A stretch of DNA of 64,000 nucleotides, taken from NCBI GenBank assembly GCA_963693035.2, contig CAXMMQ010000007.1:186001-250000 (forward strand), read 5' to 3'. Under the pieces are notes generated by a model. It was not told the origin of the DNA. It did no database searches and saw only the letters and a list, made by a program, of their open reading frames with translations. The position numbers and the translations under genes are program-made. This stretch comes from Lichenicoccus sp963693035 (GTDB lineage Bacteria > Pseudomonadota > Alphaproteobacteria > Acetobacterales > Acetobacteraceae). Position 1 is the first letter of the stretch, and every line of letters begins with the position of its first letter. This document shows, piece after piece, positions 1 to 9,572 of the stretch.

Positions 1-373
1 TGGCAGGCGCGTCGGGCGCGTTGCGGTCGACCGCGATCACCGGAATATGCGCCGCCTGCGCCGCACGCACCGGCACCCCTGCGGCGGTGGCGCCGGCCGG
101 GATATAGATGATCGCCTTGACGCCGCGGGTGATTAGATCCTGGATCTGGTTGACCTGGGTCGCGGAGTCGCCGTGCGCATCCACGACGATGAGCTGCACG
201 CCGCGCGCCTTTGCCTCGGCGGACACCGACTGCTTGATCTGGTTGAAGAAGTCCGCCTGCAGGTTGGCGACGGCAAGGCCGATCGTGGTCTGTGCGTGTG
301 CCGTCGCCGGCAATGCGGCGGCGAGAGTTCCTGCAGCGAGGATCGTGCAGGCGAGCGATGCGAGCTTGGACAT
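1..373 (-). CDS. Sugar ABC transporter periplasmic substrate-binding protein (3' part cut by window edge)
   Basis: The N-terminal 124 residues of a type-I periplasmic binding protein of the ribose/xylose (RbsB-like) class are visible. A Sec signal peptide (MSKLASLACTILAAG..., Ala-rich, ending near AHA) is followed by TTIGLAVANLQADFFNQIK, the usual first strand and helix of this fold, and by a segment on which water or sugar-binding residues (VVDAHGDSATQ) lie. It follows the permease gene by 36 bp and would deliver a sugar to it. The C-terminal lobe and the ATPase gene must lie left of the window. The ligand cannot be told. Confidence 0.88.
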   Translation of the reverse strand, partial: MSKLASLACTILAAGTLAAALPATAHAQTTIGLAVANLQADFFNQIKQSVSAEAKARGVQLIVVDAHGDSATQVNQIQDLITRGVKAIIYIPAGATAAGVPVRAAQAAHIPVIAVDRNAPDAPA

Positions 374-409
374 GTCGTTCCTTGTTTGATTGAAGCCACC
401 GGACGATTT

Positions 410-1423
410 CTACCGCCGGCGCATGGTGTCGAAGGTGACCGCGACTGCGATGACGCAGCCGATCACCACCTGCTGGATGAAGGGGGAGATACCGAGAAGA
501 TTGAGGCCGTTATGCAGGACACCGATGATGAAGACACCGACGACGGTGCCAGCGATGCTGCCGATGCCGCCCGAGAGGCTGGCGCCGCCGATGACCACGG
601 CGGCGATGGCGTCAAGCTCGTAGCCAAGCCCGGCCGAGGGCTGCGAACTGTCTAGCCGGGCTGCCATCACGGCAGCAGCAACGCCCGCGAGCAGGCCGGA
701 CGCGACATAGACCGCGACCGTGAGCTTGGCGACCTTGATGCCGGCCAAGCGCGCCACTTCCACGCTGCCGCCGATCGCATACAGGTTGCGCCCAGTGATA
801 CGATACCTCAGGAAGATCCAGCCGGCGACCGAGAGCGCCACGAACAGTCCTACCGTCGCCGACAGCACGCCGAGATGCCGCTCGGTGGCAAGCCCGGTGA
901 ACCAGTCCGGATAGCCCACGATCTGCTGTCCGTCGGTGGTGATGTTGGCCAGACCACGCGCCACCGACATCATGGTCAGCGTCGCAATGAACGCCGGCAA
1001 GCGCGCGCGCGTGACCAGCAGGCCGTTCACCAGGCCGCACAGGCCGCCGGCGACGATGCACAGCACCAGCCCGAGCCAGAACGGGATGCCGTAATCCTGC
1101 GGCAGCCAGCCCAGCACCATGATCGACAACGCAAGGATCGAGCCGACCGACAGGTCGATCCCGCCGATGATGATGACGCCGGTCATGCCGAGCGCGAGGA
1201 TGCCAAGCGTGGTGACCTGATCGACAACGTTCAGCGCGTTGCGCAGCGACAGGAACACGTTGCTGCTCAGCGCGAAAACCACGCAAAGCAGGACTAGGCC
1301 GATCAGCGGTCCCTGCGCGCCGCCCACGAAGCGCCGCAGGCGCGCGTGGCCGGCTTCATGCACCTCGTCCTGGCCAGCAGCCGGCACCGGCCGCATCGTG
1401 GCAGGCTTGTCCTGGATGCTCAT
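410..1423 (-). CDS. RbsC-type sugar ABC transporter permease
   Basis: A 337-residue inner-membrane permease of the BPD_transp_2 (RbsC/XylH) family with about 8-10 hydrophobic segments. The typical motifs ALGMTGVIIIGGIDLSVGS (about residues 77-95) and DAIAAVVIGGASLSGGIGS (about 265-285, the ATPase contact loop) are intact. The start codon overlaps the stop of the upstream kinase gene by 4 bp (ATGA), so the two are translationally coupled. The length is normal for the family. It works with the binding protein downstream. The cognate ATP-binding protein is not in the window. Confidence 0.93.
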   Translation of the reverse strand: MSIQDKPATMRPVPAAGQDEVHEAGHARLRRFVGGAQGPLIGLVLLCVVFALSSNVFLSLRNALNVVDQVTTLGILALGMTGVIIIGGIDLSVGSILALSIMVLGWLPQDYGIPFWLGLVLCIVAGGLCGLVNGLLVTRARLPAFIATLTMMSVARGLANITTDGQQIVGYPDWFTGLATERHLGVLSATVGLFVALSVAGWIFLRYRITGRNLYAIGGSVEVARLAGIKVAKLTVAVYVASGLLAGVAAAVMAARLDSSQPSAGLGYELDAIAAVVIGGASLSGGIGSIAGTVVGVFIIGVLHNGLNLLGISPFIQQVVIGCVIAVAVTFDTMRRR

Positions 1424-2913
1424 CGTTTGGTCTCCCTGACGACGCGGCTTCGGGCACGTCCGACAGCGTCGTGCCAGTGCCGGATTTGTTGTCTGGACCC
1501 GGAGCTTTCGCGTCCGGGCATGAAGCGATCACGTGGCCGCGGCAGTGCCTCGAGCGCCTCGCGCGACCACAGGCCGGAGGCGAGACCGGCGAGGTGCGCC
1601 ACGCCCAGCGCCGACAATTCCGGTTCCCCGGCGCGCAGCACCGGGCAGCCGATGCGGTCGGCCTGCATCTGCACCAGCCCGTCGGTGCGCGTGGGACCGC
1701 CATCGACGAACAGGGTGCTGACCGCGCCGACCGAGTGCGCGATCGCCTCGACCAGGTCGCCGACCTGGTTGACCACGGAATCCAAGGCGGCGCGCGCCAG
1801 CGCTGCCCGCGAGGTGCCGAGCGTGAGGTTGCTGAGCAGGCCGACAGCGTCGCGATCCCACCAGGGCGCGCCCAGCCCGCCGAACCCCGGCACCAGCACC
1901 ACGCCTTCGCTCTCTGCCGCCAGCCCCATCGAGACCAGCGCCGGGACCTCGACCTGCAGGATCGAAGCCAGCCAGCGCAGCGTCGCCCCCGACGACCGGA
2001 TATTGCCTTCCGCCGCGTAGGCCGGCCGGTCGGTCATCCACCCGATGGTCAGGCACAACCCGGCCTGCAATTCGGATGGATGCGCCAGCAACCCCATCAC
2101 CGATGAGCCGGTGCCGTAGGTCGCCTTGACCTGGCCGGGCGCAAGCGCTCCGTGCCCGAACAGGGCGGCATGGCTGTCGCCCATCACCGCATGCAGCGGC
2201 GTGCCGTCTGGCAGCGGAGCGAGGCCACGCGTCGCCGGGAATGGACCGGTGGAGGCAACGATCCGCGGCAGGCAGGCGCGCGGGATGCCGAACAGCGACA
2301 GCAAGTCGTCGTCCCAATCCACGGCCGCCACGTTCAGCAGCTGTGTGCGCGACGCGTTTCCGGCCTCGACCAGATGATCGCCCGACAGGCAGCTCAGCAG
2401 CCAGCTATCGATGGTGCCGAGGCGGATCGCGCCCGCGTTCGACCGCGCGCGGTCCGGATCGTGGGCATCGAGCAGCCAGCGCGCCTTGACCGCGGAGAAC
2501 ATCGGATCGAGCGGCAGGCCCGTGCGCAGACGTACCAGTCGCTCCGTCTCGTCGGAGCGCATGGTGTCGCAGAGCCCGGTGCCGCGCTGGTCCTGCCAAG
2601 AGATCACCGGAGACACCGGCTCGCCGGTCACGGCATCCCAGAGCAGCACGCTCTCGCGCTGCGTGCTTAGGCCGACCGCGACGATCCCTCGCTGGTCGAC
2701 ACCGTCGAGGCAACGCCGGACCGCGTCACAGACGCTCGCCCAGATCTCCCGGCCGTCCTGCTCGACCCAGCCCGGCTTCGGATGCCGCTCGGTCAGCGGC
2801 GACACGCCGCGCGCCACGAACTGCCCGCGCTCGTCGATCAGGGCGCATTTCGTGGCACTGGTGCCCTGGTCGATCGCCAGGATGAACGCGCCTCGGGCTG
2901 CCGCGATCGGCAT
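1420..2913 (-). CDS. FGGY-family carbohydrate kinase (glycerol/xylulose kinase type)
   Basis: A 497-residue sugar kinase. The N-terminal phosphate-1 loop IDQGTSATKCALID (about residues 13-26), the substrate-loop segment SWQDQRGTG, GDSHAALFGHG, ATYGTGSSVMG and the C-terminal FVDGGPTRTDGLVQMQAD are the conserved FGGY blocks. GAPWWDRDA resembles glycerol kinases more than xylulokinases, but placement between split transketolase subunits and an RbsC permease suggests a pentose, tetrose or polyol substrate. Coupled by a 4-bp overlap to the permease and 2 bp from the transketolase C subunit. Substrate unknown. Confidence 0.9.
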   Translation of the reverse strand: MPIAAARGAFILAIDQGTSATKCALIDERGQFVARGVSPLTERHPKPGWVEQDGREIWASVCDAVRRCLDGVDQRGIVAVGLSTQRESVLLWDAVTGEPVSPVISWQDQRGTGLCDTMRSDETERLVRLRTGLPLDPMFSAVKARWLLDAHDPDRARSNAGAIRLGTIDSWLLSCLSGDHLVEAGNASRTQLLNVAAVDWDDDLLSLFGIPRACLPRIVASTGPFPATRGLAPLPDGTPLHAVMGDSHAALFGHGALAPGQVKATYGTGSSVMGLLAHPSELQAGLCLTIGWMTDRPAYAAEGNIRSSGATLRWLASILQVEVPALVSMGLAAESEGVVLVPGFGGLGAPWWDRDAVGLLSNLTLGTSRAALARAALDSVVNQVGDLVEAIAHSVGAVSTLFVDGGPTRTDGLVQMQADRIGCPVLRAGEPELSALGVAHLAGLASGLWSREALEALPRPRDRFMPGRESSGSRQQIRHWHDAVGRARSRVVRETKR

Positions 2914-2915
2914 GA

Positions 2916-3875
2916 TCAGGCTAGCAGCGCGCGCGCGGCGCGAGCGATCCCGGCCGCGTTGAGGCCGAAATGATCGAGCAGGAAGCCGGCACTGCCGGTC
3001 GGCGCGAAATGCGGCACGCCGAGGATGCGCATGCGCACCGGATGGTGCTGCACAACGACCTCCGCCACCGCGGCGCCAAGGCCACCGGTCACGATGCCCT
3101 CCTCGGCCGTCACGATCCCTCCGGTCTCCCGAGCCGCCGCCAGCACCGCGTCGTCATCGAGCGGCGCGATCGTCGCCATGTTCAGCACGCGCGCCGAAAT
3201 ACCGGCTGCAGCCAAGTGCTCGGCAGCCTCGAGCGCACGCGAGACCAGCACGCCGGTTGCGATCAGCGTCACATCCGTGCCCTGCCGAAGCATCAGGGCG
3301 CGTCCGGGTATGAAGTCGGCATCTTCCGGCGTCACCGCCGGCACCTTGAAGCGGCCGATGCGCATGTAGACCGGCCGCTGCGCGCCGACGGCCCAGCGCA
3401 GGGCATCCGAAGTCTGCTTCGGATCGGCGGGATTGAGGATGGTGAGATCGGTCAGCGCCCGCAGCCACGAGAAGTCCTCGACCGAGTGGTGCGTCGGACC
3501 GAGCTCGCCATACGACATGCCGGGGCTCTGACCGCAGAGCACGACATGGTAGTTGTTGTAGGCGATGTCGGCCTTGATCTGCTCGAGCGCGCGCCCGGTC
3601 AGGAACGGCCCGGCGCAGGACACGAACGGGATCAATCCGGCATTGGCGAGACCGGCCGCGACACCGACCATGTTCTGCTCGGCGATCCCGACATTGACCA
3701 GCCGGTCCGGGAATTCCTCCTGGAATGCAACAAGGTTCGATGACCCGACGGAGTCGTTGCAGACCGCCACGACGCGGCTGTCGGCCCGCGCCAGTGCGGC
3801 GAGCGTCTCCGCAAAGGCGACGCGGCAGTCGAAGGTGGGCGGAGCTCCGGCCACCGGGGGGCTCATCTCGTTCAT
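2916..3875 (-). CDS. Transketolase, C-terminal (pyrimidine-binding) subunit
   Basis: A 319-residue half-transketolase carrying the pyrimidine-binding and C-terminal domains. GIAEQNMVGVAAGLA holds the glutamate that activates thiamine diphosphate, and SYGELGPTHHSVEDFSWLR is the classical loop after it. Start chosen at 3875 (MNEMSPPV), which overlaps the stop of the N-terminal subunit by 4 bp. A longer open frame upstream is only read-through of the partner gene. It forms an alpha2beta2-type enzyme with the next gene and probably moves two-carbon units from the product of the sugar kinase. Confidence 0.92.
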   Translation of the reverse strand: MNEMSPPVAGAPPTFDCRVAFAETLAALARADSRVVAVCNDSVGSSNLVAFQEEFPDRLVNVGIAEQNMVGVAAGLANAGLIPFVSCAGPFLTGRALEQIKADIAYNNYHVVLCGQSPGMSYGELGPTHHSVEDFSWLRALTDLTILNPADPKQTSDALRWAVGAQRPVYMRIGRFKVPAVTPEDADFIPGRALMLRQGTDVTLIATGVLVSRALEAAEHLAAAGISARVLNMATIAPLDDDAVLAAARETGGIVTAEEGIVTGGLGAAVAEVVVQHHPVRMRILGVPHFAPTGSAGFLLDHFGLNAAGIARAARALLA

Positions 3876-4723
3876 TGTGCTGCGAGCTCCTCGAGGGCCT
3901 GCTTCGTCTGCTCCACCGAGGGAACTTTGTGGTGCCACTCGACGCGGTTCTCGATGAACGAGACACCCTTGCCCTTGGTAGTGTTGGCAATCACGAACCG
4001 CGGCTTGCCGATCCGTGGCGCCTCGAACGCGGCCAGAAGTGCCGCATGGTCGTGCCCATCCACTTCGTGCACCTCCCAGCCGAACGCACGCCACTTGTCG
4101 TCGAGCGGATCGAGCCCGTTGGTCGCCTCGGTGCCAGCACCTTGCTGCAGGCGGTTGCGGTCGACGATGGCGGTAAGGGAGGACAGGCCGCGATGCCCCG
4201 CATACATCGCGGCTTCCCAGTTGCTGCCCTCCTGCAGTTCGCCGTCGCCGAGTACGACATAGGTGTTCCATTCGGCGCCAGCGATCAGGGCCCCGCTGGC
4301 GCAGCCGACCCCGATCGGCAGGCCGTGGCCGAGGGGACCGGTGTTGGCTTCGACGCCGCGGACTTTGCGCCGGTTCGGATGGCCGTTCAGCGGCGAGAGC
4401 GGCGCCATGAACTGGCCGAGCAGATCGGGCTCGAAATAACCGGCGCGTGCCAGCACCGAATAGAGCGCCGCCGAGCAGTGTCCCTTGCTCAGAATGAAGC
4501 GGTCGCGCCCCTCCCAGTCCGGCTCCTTCGCTCGGTAGCGCATGACCCCGAAGAACAGCGTGACCAGGATGTCCGTCACCGAGAAGTCGCCGCCGATATG
4601 TCCCATGCGTGGGCCGGCGATGGTGTTGACAATGGAGATCCGTGTCTCAGTCGAGAGGCCGCGCAGGCGCGCCACGCGCTCCTGCGCGGCGGTTCCGACA
4701 GAAGCCGAAATCGGCGCGTTCAT
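3872..4723 (-). CDS. Transketolase, N-terminal (thiamine diphosphate-binding) subunit
   Basis: A 283-residue half-transketolase. GPRMGHIGGDFSVTDIL, DRFILSKGHCSAALY, NTGPLGHGLPIGVG and the Mg/TPP motif VLGDGELQEGSNWEA with a downstream Asn (AIVDRN) are all present. I take the ATG at 4723 (MNAPISAS) because family members begin about 25 residues before the RLRGLS helix and an AGGGAC sequence lies about 11 nt upstream. The frame is open upstream to 4831 (start MTPSER), so a longer form is possible. First gene of the leftward sugar operon. Confidence 0.9.
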   Translation of the reverse strand: MNAPISASVGTAAQERVARLRGLSTETRISIVNTIAGPRMGHIGGDFSVTDILVTLFFGVMRYRAKEPDWEGRDRFILSKGHCSAALYSVLARAGYFEPDLLGQFMAPLSPLNGHPNRRKVRGVEANTGPLGHGLPIGVGCASGALIAGAEWNTYVVLGDGELQEGSNWEAAMYAGHRGLSSLTAIVDRNRLQQGAGTEATNGLDPLDDKWRAFGWEVHEVDGHDHAALLAAFEAPRIGKPRFVIANTTKGKGVSFIENRVEWHHKVPSVEQTKQALEELAAQ

Positions 4724-5305
4724 AGGCGTTTGTCCCTGATGAGGTGTCTGCAAAGCCGCGTCCGAACCCTTAGAATATTTATTCATTTTTGTTTCGGTAT
4801 TCAGGATCGCTTCTCTCTCCGAAGGCGTCAAGCAAAATTAAAGCCTTCCGGCTTCAGGGGGCGCTCCTCGGCTTGCGTAAAAGGGCTGTTTGAGCCTGCG
4901 CGGTCAGGCGTCACTCCGAACCGTCGCACCTGCGCCCTACAGGTAGGCCATCAGCGTGGTCGCCTCTGTCAGCAAAGCCAGGTGCCTGTCGCCGCGGCAC
5001 CAGGGCACGGGTGCCCTGATCATCGGCATAGAGCCGCTGCTTCTTCGGTTTCGGGATTGTGGGCATGCAATCGGCAGCGGCGAGCGTGGTTTGACTATTG
5101 CGCTGCGCATGCTTGCCATCCCGGTCCGAAAATGTCGTCAACCGCCGGATCCCAGCCTCCGGAAGCACCCTGCCAATGCCCGAGACCATCATGAGCGCTC
5201 GCATCCTCCAAGCCCAAATCCGCCGCGATCGCATTTATACGGAAAGCGGATTATGAAACCGACCGAAGTCGGAAGATGCCGCCGCCGCATCGCTTATGTA
5301 TAGGT
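4724..5305. other. Intergenic region between divergent transketolase and PabB-PabC genes
   Basis: About 580 bp without a convincing gene. It must hold the promoters of both the leftward sugar operon and the rightward PabB-PabC gene. A leftward frame at 4911-5234 has a segment (TIPKPKKQRLYADDQ) faintly like IS1182-type transposases but no intact domain. The A/T-rich stretch at 4765-4800 (TATTTATTCATTTTTG) is a plausible promoter area. I see no riboswitch. Confidence 0.5.
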
Positions 5306-7099
5306 ATGATGCTCTACAGCCTTAAGGACCTTCAGCCACCTTGTGTGCTGCTTGAAGACAGAGTGAACGCGGGGGCGGCCGGCCTGCTGTATGCACGGCC
5401 AAGCGCGATCGTCCGGTGTGACGATGCCCGAGACGTTGAAGCAGCATTTCGGGTCATCGAGCAGGGGCTCGCGTTCGGCCTCCACGCCGCCGGGCTGTTC
5501 TCCTACGAGCTCGGCTACGCGCTCGAGGCGAAGCTCGCGCCGCTAATGCCGGCGCCTCTCGCAACGCCGCTGCTCTGGCTCGGGCTGTTTGATCCGCCGG
5601 CACGGACCGAAGCCGTGGCCCTGGACCAGATGTTCGCGGCACTCGGGCCGCCGCCGCCGGTGCGGCTCGCTCCTCTGAAGGATCGCGCGCAGCATGTGGC
5701 GGGGGTACGAGAAGCGCTGCGGCTGATCGCGGCGGGGGACGTCTATCAGGTGAACCTCACCTTCCCCATCAATTTTAGCTACGCAGGCGACCCGCTCGCG
5801 CTCTACGCGGCGATGCGTGTGCGTCAGCCGGTCGCACATGGTGGGGTCGCCTTGTTCGGCGACATGACGGTGCTGTCCGTCTCCCCAGAGCTCTGGATCT
5901 CCACAAGCAACGGCGTGGCGACAACCCGACCAATGAAGGGAACAGTGGCGCGCGGCAGGAACGCGATCGAGGATACGGCGGCGCGAGCGGCGCTCGCGAT
6001 CGATCCAAAACAGCGGGCTGAGAACCTGATGATCGTCGACCTTCTCAGGAACGACCTCTCGCGGATCTCAACTGTCGGCACGGTCCGGGTGCCAGCACTG
6101 TTCGAGGTGGAGACCTACCCAAGCCTGCATACGATGACGTCCACGGTGGTCAGCCATCTCCGCCCGGGCACAAGCCTCCGGGAAAAGGTTGCGGCGCTGT
6201 TTCCCTGCGGCTCGGTGGTGGGCGCACCGAAGATCCGGGCGGGAGAGATCATTCGGAAGCTCGAGCCGTTTCCGCGAGGCTTCTACACCGGGGCGCTGGG
6301 AGCAATTGCGCCGAACGGCGACATGCGGTTCAACGTCGCGATCCGAACAGCAATCCTCGGGGCGGACGGGAGCGGCCGCTACGGCGTGGGGGGCGGCATC
6401 CTCGCGGACTCTGAGCCGGACGCGGAGTACGCCGAGGCGTTGCTGAAGGCCCGGGTGCTAACGGATCTCGCGAAGGAGTACGGGCTGATCGAGACCTTCC
6501 GGTGGTCGGAAGCGGTTGGGTTCGTGCGGCTTGATCGGCACCTTGCCCGGATGGCGAGCTCGGCCAGGACGCTTCGGTTTACCTTCGACGAGGAGATGGT
6601 AACGCAGCGCCTGCGGGCCCGGGCTACAGGGTGGGACGCAAGCTTGGGCGATCGCCGGGTGCGACTGGTGCTGGCGCGAGACGGGACCGTCACGGTCGAA
6701 AACGAGAGCGTCGTGACGCCCAGCGGCATGATGCGGGTCGGGCTGGCGACGGACCGGCTCGATCCGGGCGACCCCTTTCTCAGGCACAAGACGACGCAGC
6801 GCACGATCTACGAGCGGGCCTTCGCTGCGGCAACGGCAGCCGGGCTTGACGAGGCGATCCTGCTCAACCGGCGGGGAGAGGTGGCGGAGGCGTCGCGAAA
6901 CACGGTGTTCGTGGAGGAAGACGGGCAACTGCTGACCCCTCCACTCTCCTGTGGGGCGCTGCCCGGCGTGTTGCGGCAGTCTCTTCTCGAGAGCAACACG
7001 GCGGTTGAGAGAGAGGTCACGGTAGACATGCTCACGAGCTGCCCCCTCTGGCTTGGAAATAGCCTGCATGGGCTGCGGCGGACTGCGCTCGTAGCATAA
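5306..7099 (+). CDS. pabBC: Aminodeoxychorismate synthase component I / 4-amino-4-deoxychorismate lyase fusion
   Basis: A 597-residue fusion. Residues about 100-385 are a chorismate-binding domain: AAGDVYQVNLTFPI, RPMKGTVARG, NLMIVDLLRNDLSRI, CGSVVGAPKIRAGEII and the end GGGILADSEPDAEYAE. Residues about 395-597 are an aminotransferase class IV fold with the PLP lysine in FLRHKTTQRTIYERA and LLNRRGEVAEASRNTVFV. Together they turn chorismate and glutamine-derived ammonia into 4-aminobenzoate for folate; the PabA amidotransferase is elsewhere. Start taken at the double ATG at 5306; an in-frame ATG at 5276 is possible. This fusion is common in Proteobacteria. Confidence 0.9.
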   Translation: MMLYSLKDLQPPCVLLEDRVNAGAAGLLYARPSAIVRCDDARDVEAAFRVIEQGLAFGLHAAGLFSYELGYALEAKLAPLMPAPLATPLLWLGLFDPPARTEAVALDQMFAALGPPPPVRLAPLKDRAQHVAGVREALRLIAAGDVYQVNLTFPINFSYAGDPLALYAAMRVRQPVAHGGVALFGDMTVLSVSPELWISTSNGVATTRPMKGTVARGRNAIEDTAARAALAIDPKQRAENLMIVDLLRNDLSRISTVGTVRVPALFEVETYPSLHTMTSTVVSHLRPGTSLREKVAALFPCGSVVGAPKIRAGEIIRKLEPFPRGFYTGALGAIAPNGDMRFNVAIRTAILGADGSGRYGVGGGILADSEPDAEYAEALLKARVLTDLAKEYGLIETFRWSEAVGFVRLDRHLARMASSARTLRFTFDEEMVTQRLRARATGWDASLGDRRVRLVLARDGTVTVENESVVTPSGMMRVGLATDRLDPGDPFLRHKTTQRTIYERAFAAATAAGLDEAILLNRRGEVAEASRNTVFVEEDGQLLTPPLSCGALPGVLRQSLLESNTAVEREVTVDMLTSCPLWLGNSLHGLRRTALVA

Positions 7100-7500
7100 G
7101 ATCTCCCAGCTCATGCAGGCTCGATCGTGCTCCTAGACGTTTCTCCTCTACGCGATCCGGCTTCCCCGTCACCCGCCAACTGCTGCTCTAATCGCACCCC
7201 CCGTGCGTCGAGCGAATCTGCTGTCGGGCGACGTGAAAGAACTAGACATTGGCGACACGCAGAACTGGACACCTATGATTGTGGGAGTTCGGGTTGATGG
7301 TGGACGTGATGGACTATCCGCAGCTGGAGCAGCCGCGGGGTAGGGCGATGAGGATGCCGGACGAGGTAGCGGTAGCGTCCACCGTGGTGGTGGAAATTGG
7401 GATCCGGCGAGGGTGCCCCGTGATCCTTACTTCATCGCCAACCTACGAAGGACCGCTTTGCGTTGGATTCGGCGGTAGCTTACCGATCCGACCACGTCGA
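7100..7500 (+). other. Gene-poor stretch with possible 5' fragment of an IS21-type transposase
   Basis: No intact gene. Near 7295-7375 the plus strand reads MVDVMDYPQLEQPRGRAMR followed by MPDEVAV. This resembles from memory the N-terminus of IS21-like IstA proteins (a QPRG..MRMPDEV segment), after which the frame loses all similarity. The stretch abuts the IS256-type remnant and looks like a nest of broken insertion sequences. The identification of the fragment is weak. Confidence 0.3.
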
Positions 7501-7504
7501 AGAT

Positions 7505-8015
7505 CAGTGCCGATCTGGCTCGCTGCCAGGACGCGCTGAACGTCCAGCGAATGGCCGACTTCAGTGCTTCGTGCGCGTCCGAGATCACCAGCTTCACGCC
7601 CTGTAGGCCGCGGCGCAGCAGGCCTTTCAGGAACGTCGACCAGAAGGTCGCTGCCTCCGATGGCCCGATATGCAGTCTCACGACCTCGCGCTTGCCGTCG
7701 GTGTTCACCGCCACGAGGACTATGGCCGCCACCGAGACGATCCGGCCGCCCTCGCGCTGCTTGAGGTAGGTCGCGTCTAGCCACAGATATGGCCAGTCGC
7801 CGGTCAGCGGGCGGTCGAGGAAGGCGTTCACGCGCTCGTCGATATCGCAGCACAGCTTGCTGACGGTGCTATTGCCGATCCCCGACGGCCCCATCGCCTG
7901 CACCAGGTCATCGACCCGCCGTGGACACGCCGCTGATCCCGTCGATCCGCTTCGCGGCTCAACCCTGGATTACCGCCACCAGGGCCTTCTCCGTGAGCTT
8001 CCGCGGCTCCAGGAA
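7505..8015 (-). pseudogene. IS256-family (mutator type) transposase remnant
   Basis: The central part of an IS256-family transposase is clear: RVDDLVQAMGPSGIGNSTVS, DERVNAFLDRPLTGDWPYLW, LDATYLKQREGGRIVSVAA and VKLVISDAHEALKSAI, including two catalytic aspartates. It is broken: FLEPRKLTEKALVAVIQG (8015-7960) is followed by a stop and a frame change before RVDDLVQAMG, and after SWQRAR (near 7505) the expected RVHW...RNALA continuation is replaced by unrelated sequence, so both the third catalytic residue and the ends are lost. No terminal repeats are visible. Confidence 0.8.
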
Positions 8016-8222
8016 TGCTTCGCTGGGTGTGAGGCAGGTCTTAAGCTCTGGCTTGTCCAGCATCGCGACACCCAGCACATGCCACGTTTCAAGGTCCCGT
8101 CCGCTGCACTCAGCACGGGCCTTAAGTGAGGCATGAGGCAACAGACGGCGCATTAGTACAAACTTCAAACCGTGAGCATGTTGCTAGAAGGTAGAGATGC
8201 CAATTGCCGGAGCGCTCAGGCC

Positions 8223-8665
8223 ATGTCGAACCAAACCACGGCTTCGCTTACGCCGTTCCATATCGCCTTTCCCGTCGACAATATTGCCGCGGCTCGTCAT
8301 TTCTACGGACAGGTGATGGGTTGCGCGGAAGGCCGCAGTGCTGAGACCTGGGTGGAGTTTGATCTTTTCGGACATCAGATCGTAGCCCATTACAAGCCGC
8401 AGTCCGGACAGACTTCGCCGGGGCATCATAACCCAGTTGATGGTCATGACGTACCGGTGCCGCATTTGGCGTCGTCCTCCACATGGAACAGTGGGAGCAT
8501 TTGTCGGAGCGCTTCCGGGCTGCGGGGATGGACTTCATCATCGAGCCGCATATCCGTTTCAAGGGCGAAGTTGGTGAGCAGGCAACGATGTTCCTGCTGG
8601 ATCCCGCCGGCAATGCGCTCGAGTTCAAGGCATTCCGCGACATGGCCAGCCTGTTCGCGACGTAG
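8223..8665 (+). pseudogene. VOC (glyoxalase/bleomycin-resistance fold) protein with single-base frameshift
   Basis: Frame 1 from ATG 8223 encodes TPFHIAFPVDNIAAARHFYG and continues to DGHDVPVPH, the first half of a vicinal-oxygen-chelate domain with its metal-binding His. After 8464 the match moves to another frame (MEQWEHLSERFRAAGMDFII... LLDPAGNALEFKAFRDM). Inserting one T into CATTTGGCG (8463-8471) restores a continuous 147-codon gene reading HFGVVLHMEQW with the second His. It is therefore a fresh inactivation or a sequencing slip in a T run. The likely function is a small metal-dependent enzyme; substrate unknown. Confidence 0.85.
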
Positions 8666-8697
8666 CCAATGCGCGCCGATCGGATGCGGCTTGCTAC

Positions 8698-9420
8698 TTA
8701 GGTTGGTCGAACGCGGAGGTAATCGAGGACCAGCGTCCTGAGATCCTCCATGGCGTTCCTGTAGCTGAACTTGGGAAACATGACAGACCTGAACAGGCAG
8801 CCATCCAGGAACGTCGAGATGACGACCGACATGCGCTTTTCGTCGACAGCGCGGAACGTGCCTGCCTTGGAACCGATGCGGATGGCCTCCCCCAGGACGA
8901 TCGACTCCTTGTCATAGAAGCGCCGGATGGCCCGGTCGATGCGCGGCGTACGGGTTGCGGTGCTTGCGTAATCCAGACTGACCTTGGCAAGCTTGCGCAG
9001 CAGCACGAAGTGCAGCATGTGGATCTCGATCCATACCGAGATGATCGCCTCCGGCGTCGGCGCCTCGGCGCGCACCGCCTCGAACTTCTGGAACGCGGCT
9101 TCGGCGGTTGATTCTACTGCATTGAGGAAAAGATCCTCCTTGCTCTTGAAGTAGTAGTAGATCAGGCCGGTGTTGATGCCCGTTTGCCGGGCGATATCCT
9201 TGATCGTGACGGTCGAGTAGTTCTGCTCCGCGAAGAGTTCGAGGGCCGCCGCCTGCAGCGCCGCGCGAACGTCGACCGTGCCCTGGCGCGGCCGGCGCTT
9301 CCGAGGCAGCCCTTCCGGGGCACTGATTGCGAGGTCGCTGGAGGTCGCATCGCTTCTGTGCGCAGGCGCCCGTTTCCGTACGATCCGGGCGATGCCGGGT
9401 TCGATTGCGTTCGCTCGCAT
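8698..9420 (-). CDS. TetR-family transcriptional regulator
   Basis: A 240-residue repressor-type regulator. After a basic tail (GLPRKRRPRQG) comes the TetR HTH at residues about 54-98 (ALELFAEQNYSTVTIKDIAR, TGINTGLIYYYFKSKEDLF). The C-terminal ligand-binding helices are less conserved, as usual. I chose ATG 9420 (MRANAIEP); the frame is open to 9516. It is divergent from the flavin dehydrogenase gene at 9573, so it probably controls that gene from the 150-bp gap. Confidence 0.88.
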   Translation of the reverse strand: MRANAIEPGIARIVRKRAPAHRSDATSSDLAISAPEGLPRKRRPRQGTVDVRAALQAAALELFAEQNYSTVTIKDIARQTGINTGLIYYYFKSKEDLFLNAVESTAEAAFQKFEAVRAEAPTPEAIISVWIEIHMLHFVLLRKLAKVSLDYASTATRTPRIDRAIRRFYDKESIVLGEAIRIGSKAGTFRAVDEKRMSVVISTFLDGCLFRSVMFPKFSYRNAMEDLRTLVLDYLRVRPT

Positions 9421-9572
9421 GGATTGCGCCGCCTCCAGACCGATTGCCCGCTCATTCCGCAGGGCGTTACCGCCTCCATAGCCGAAGAGGCCCTGACGGC
9501 AAAGGCCATGGGTCAAGGTTGGTCGATTAATCGCTCAATCAATCCTGGCACGTTGCTTGCGTAGCGGAATGC

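Noticed and set aside
3725..5194. A 489-codon plus-strand frame over the transketolase genes
   Set aside because: It is antisense to two well-supported genes with intact motifs, and its translation is Arg/Ala-rich without domains.
4911..5234. Possible transposase remnant between the sugar operon and pabBC
   Set aside because: Only a short segment (TIPKPKKQRLYADDQ) is suggestive; no catalytic motif, repeats or consistent frame.
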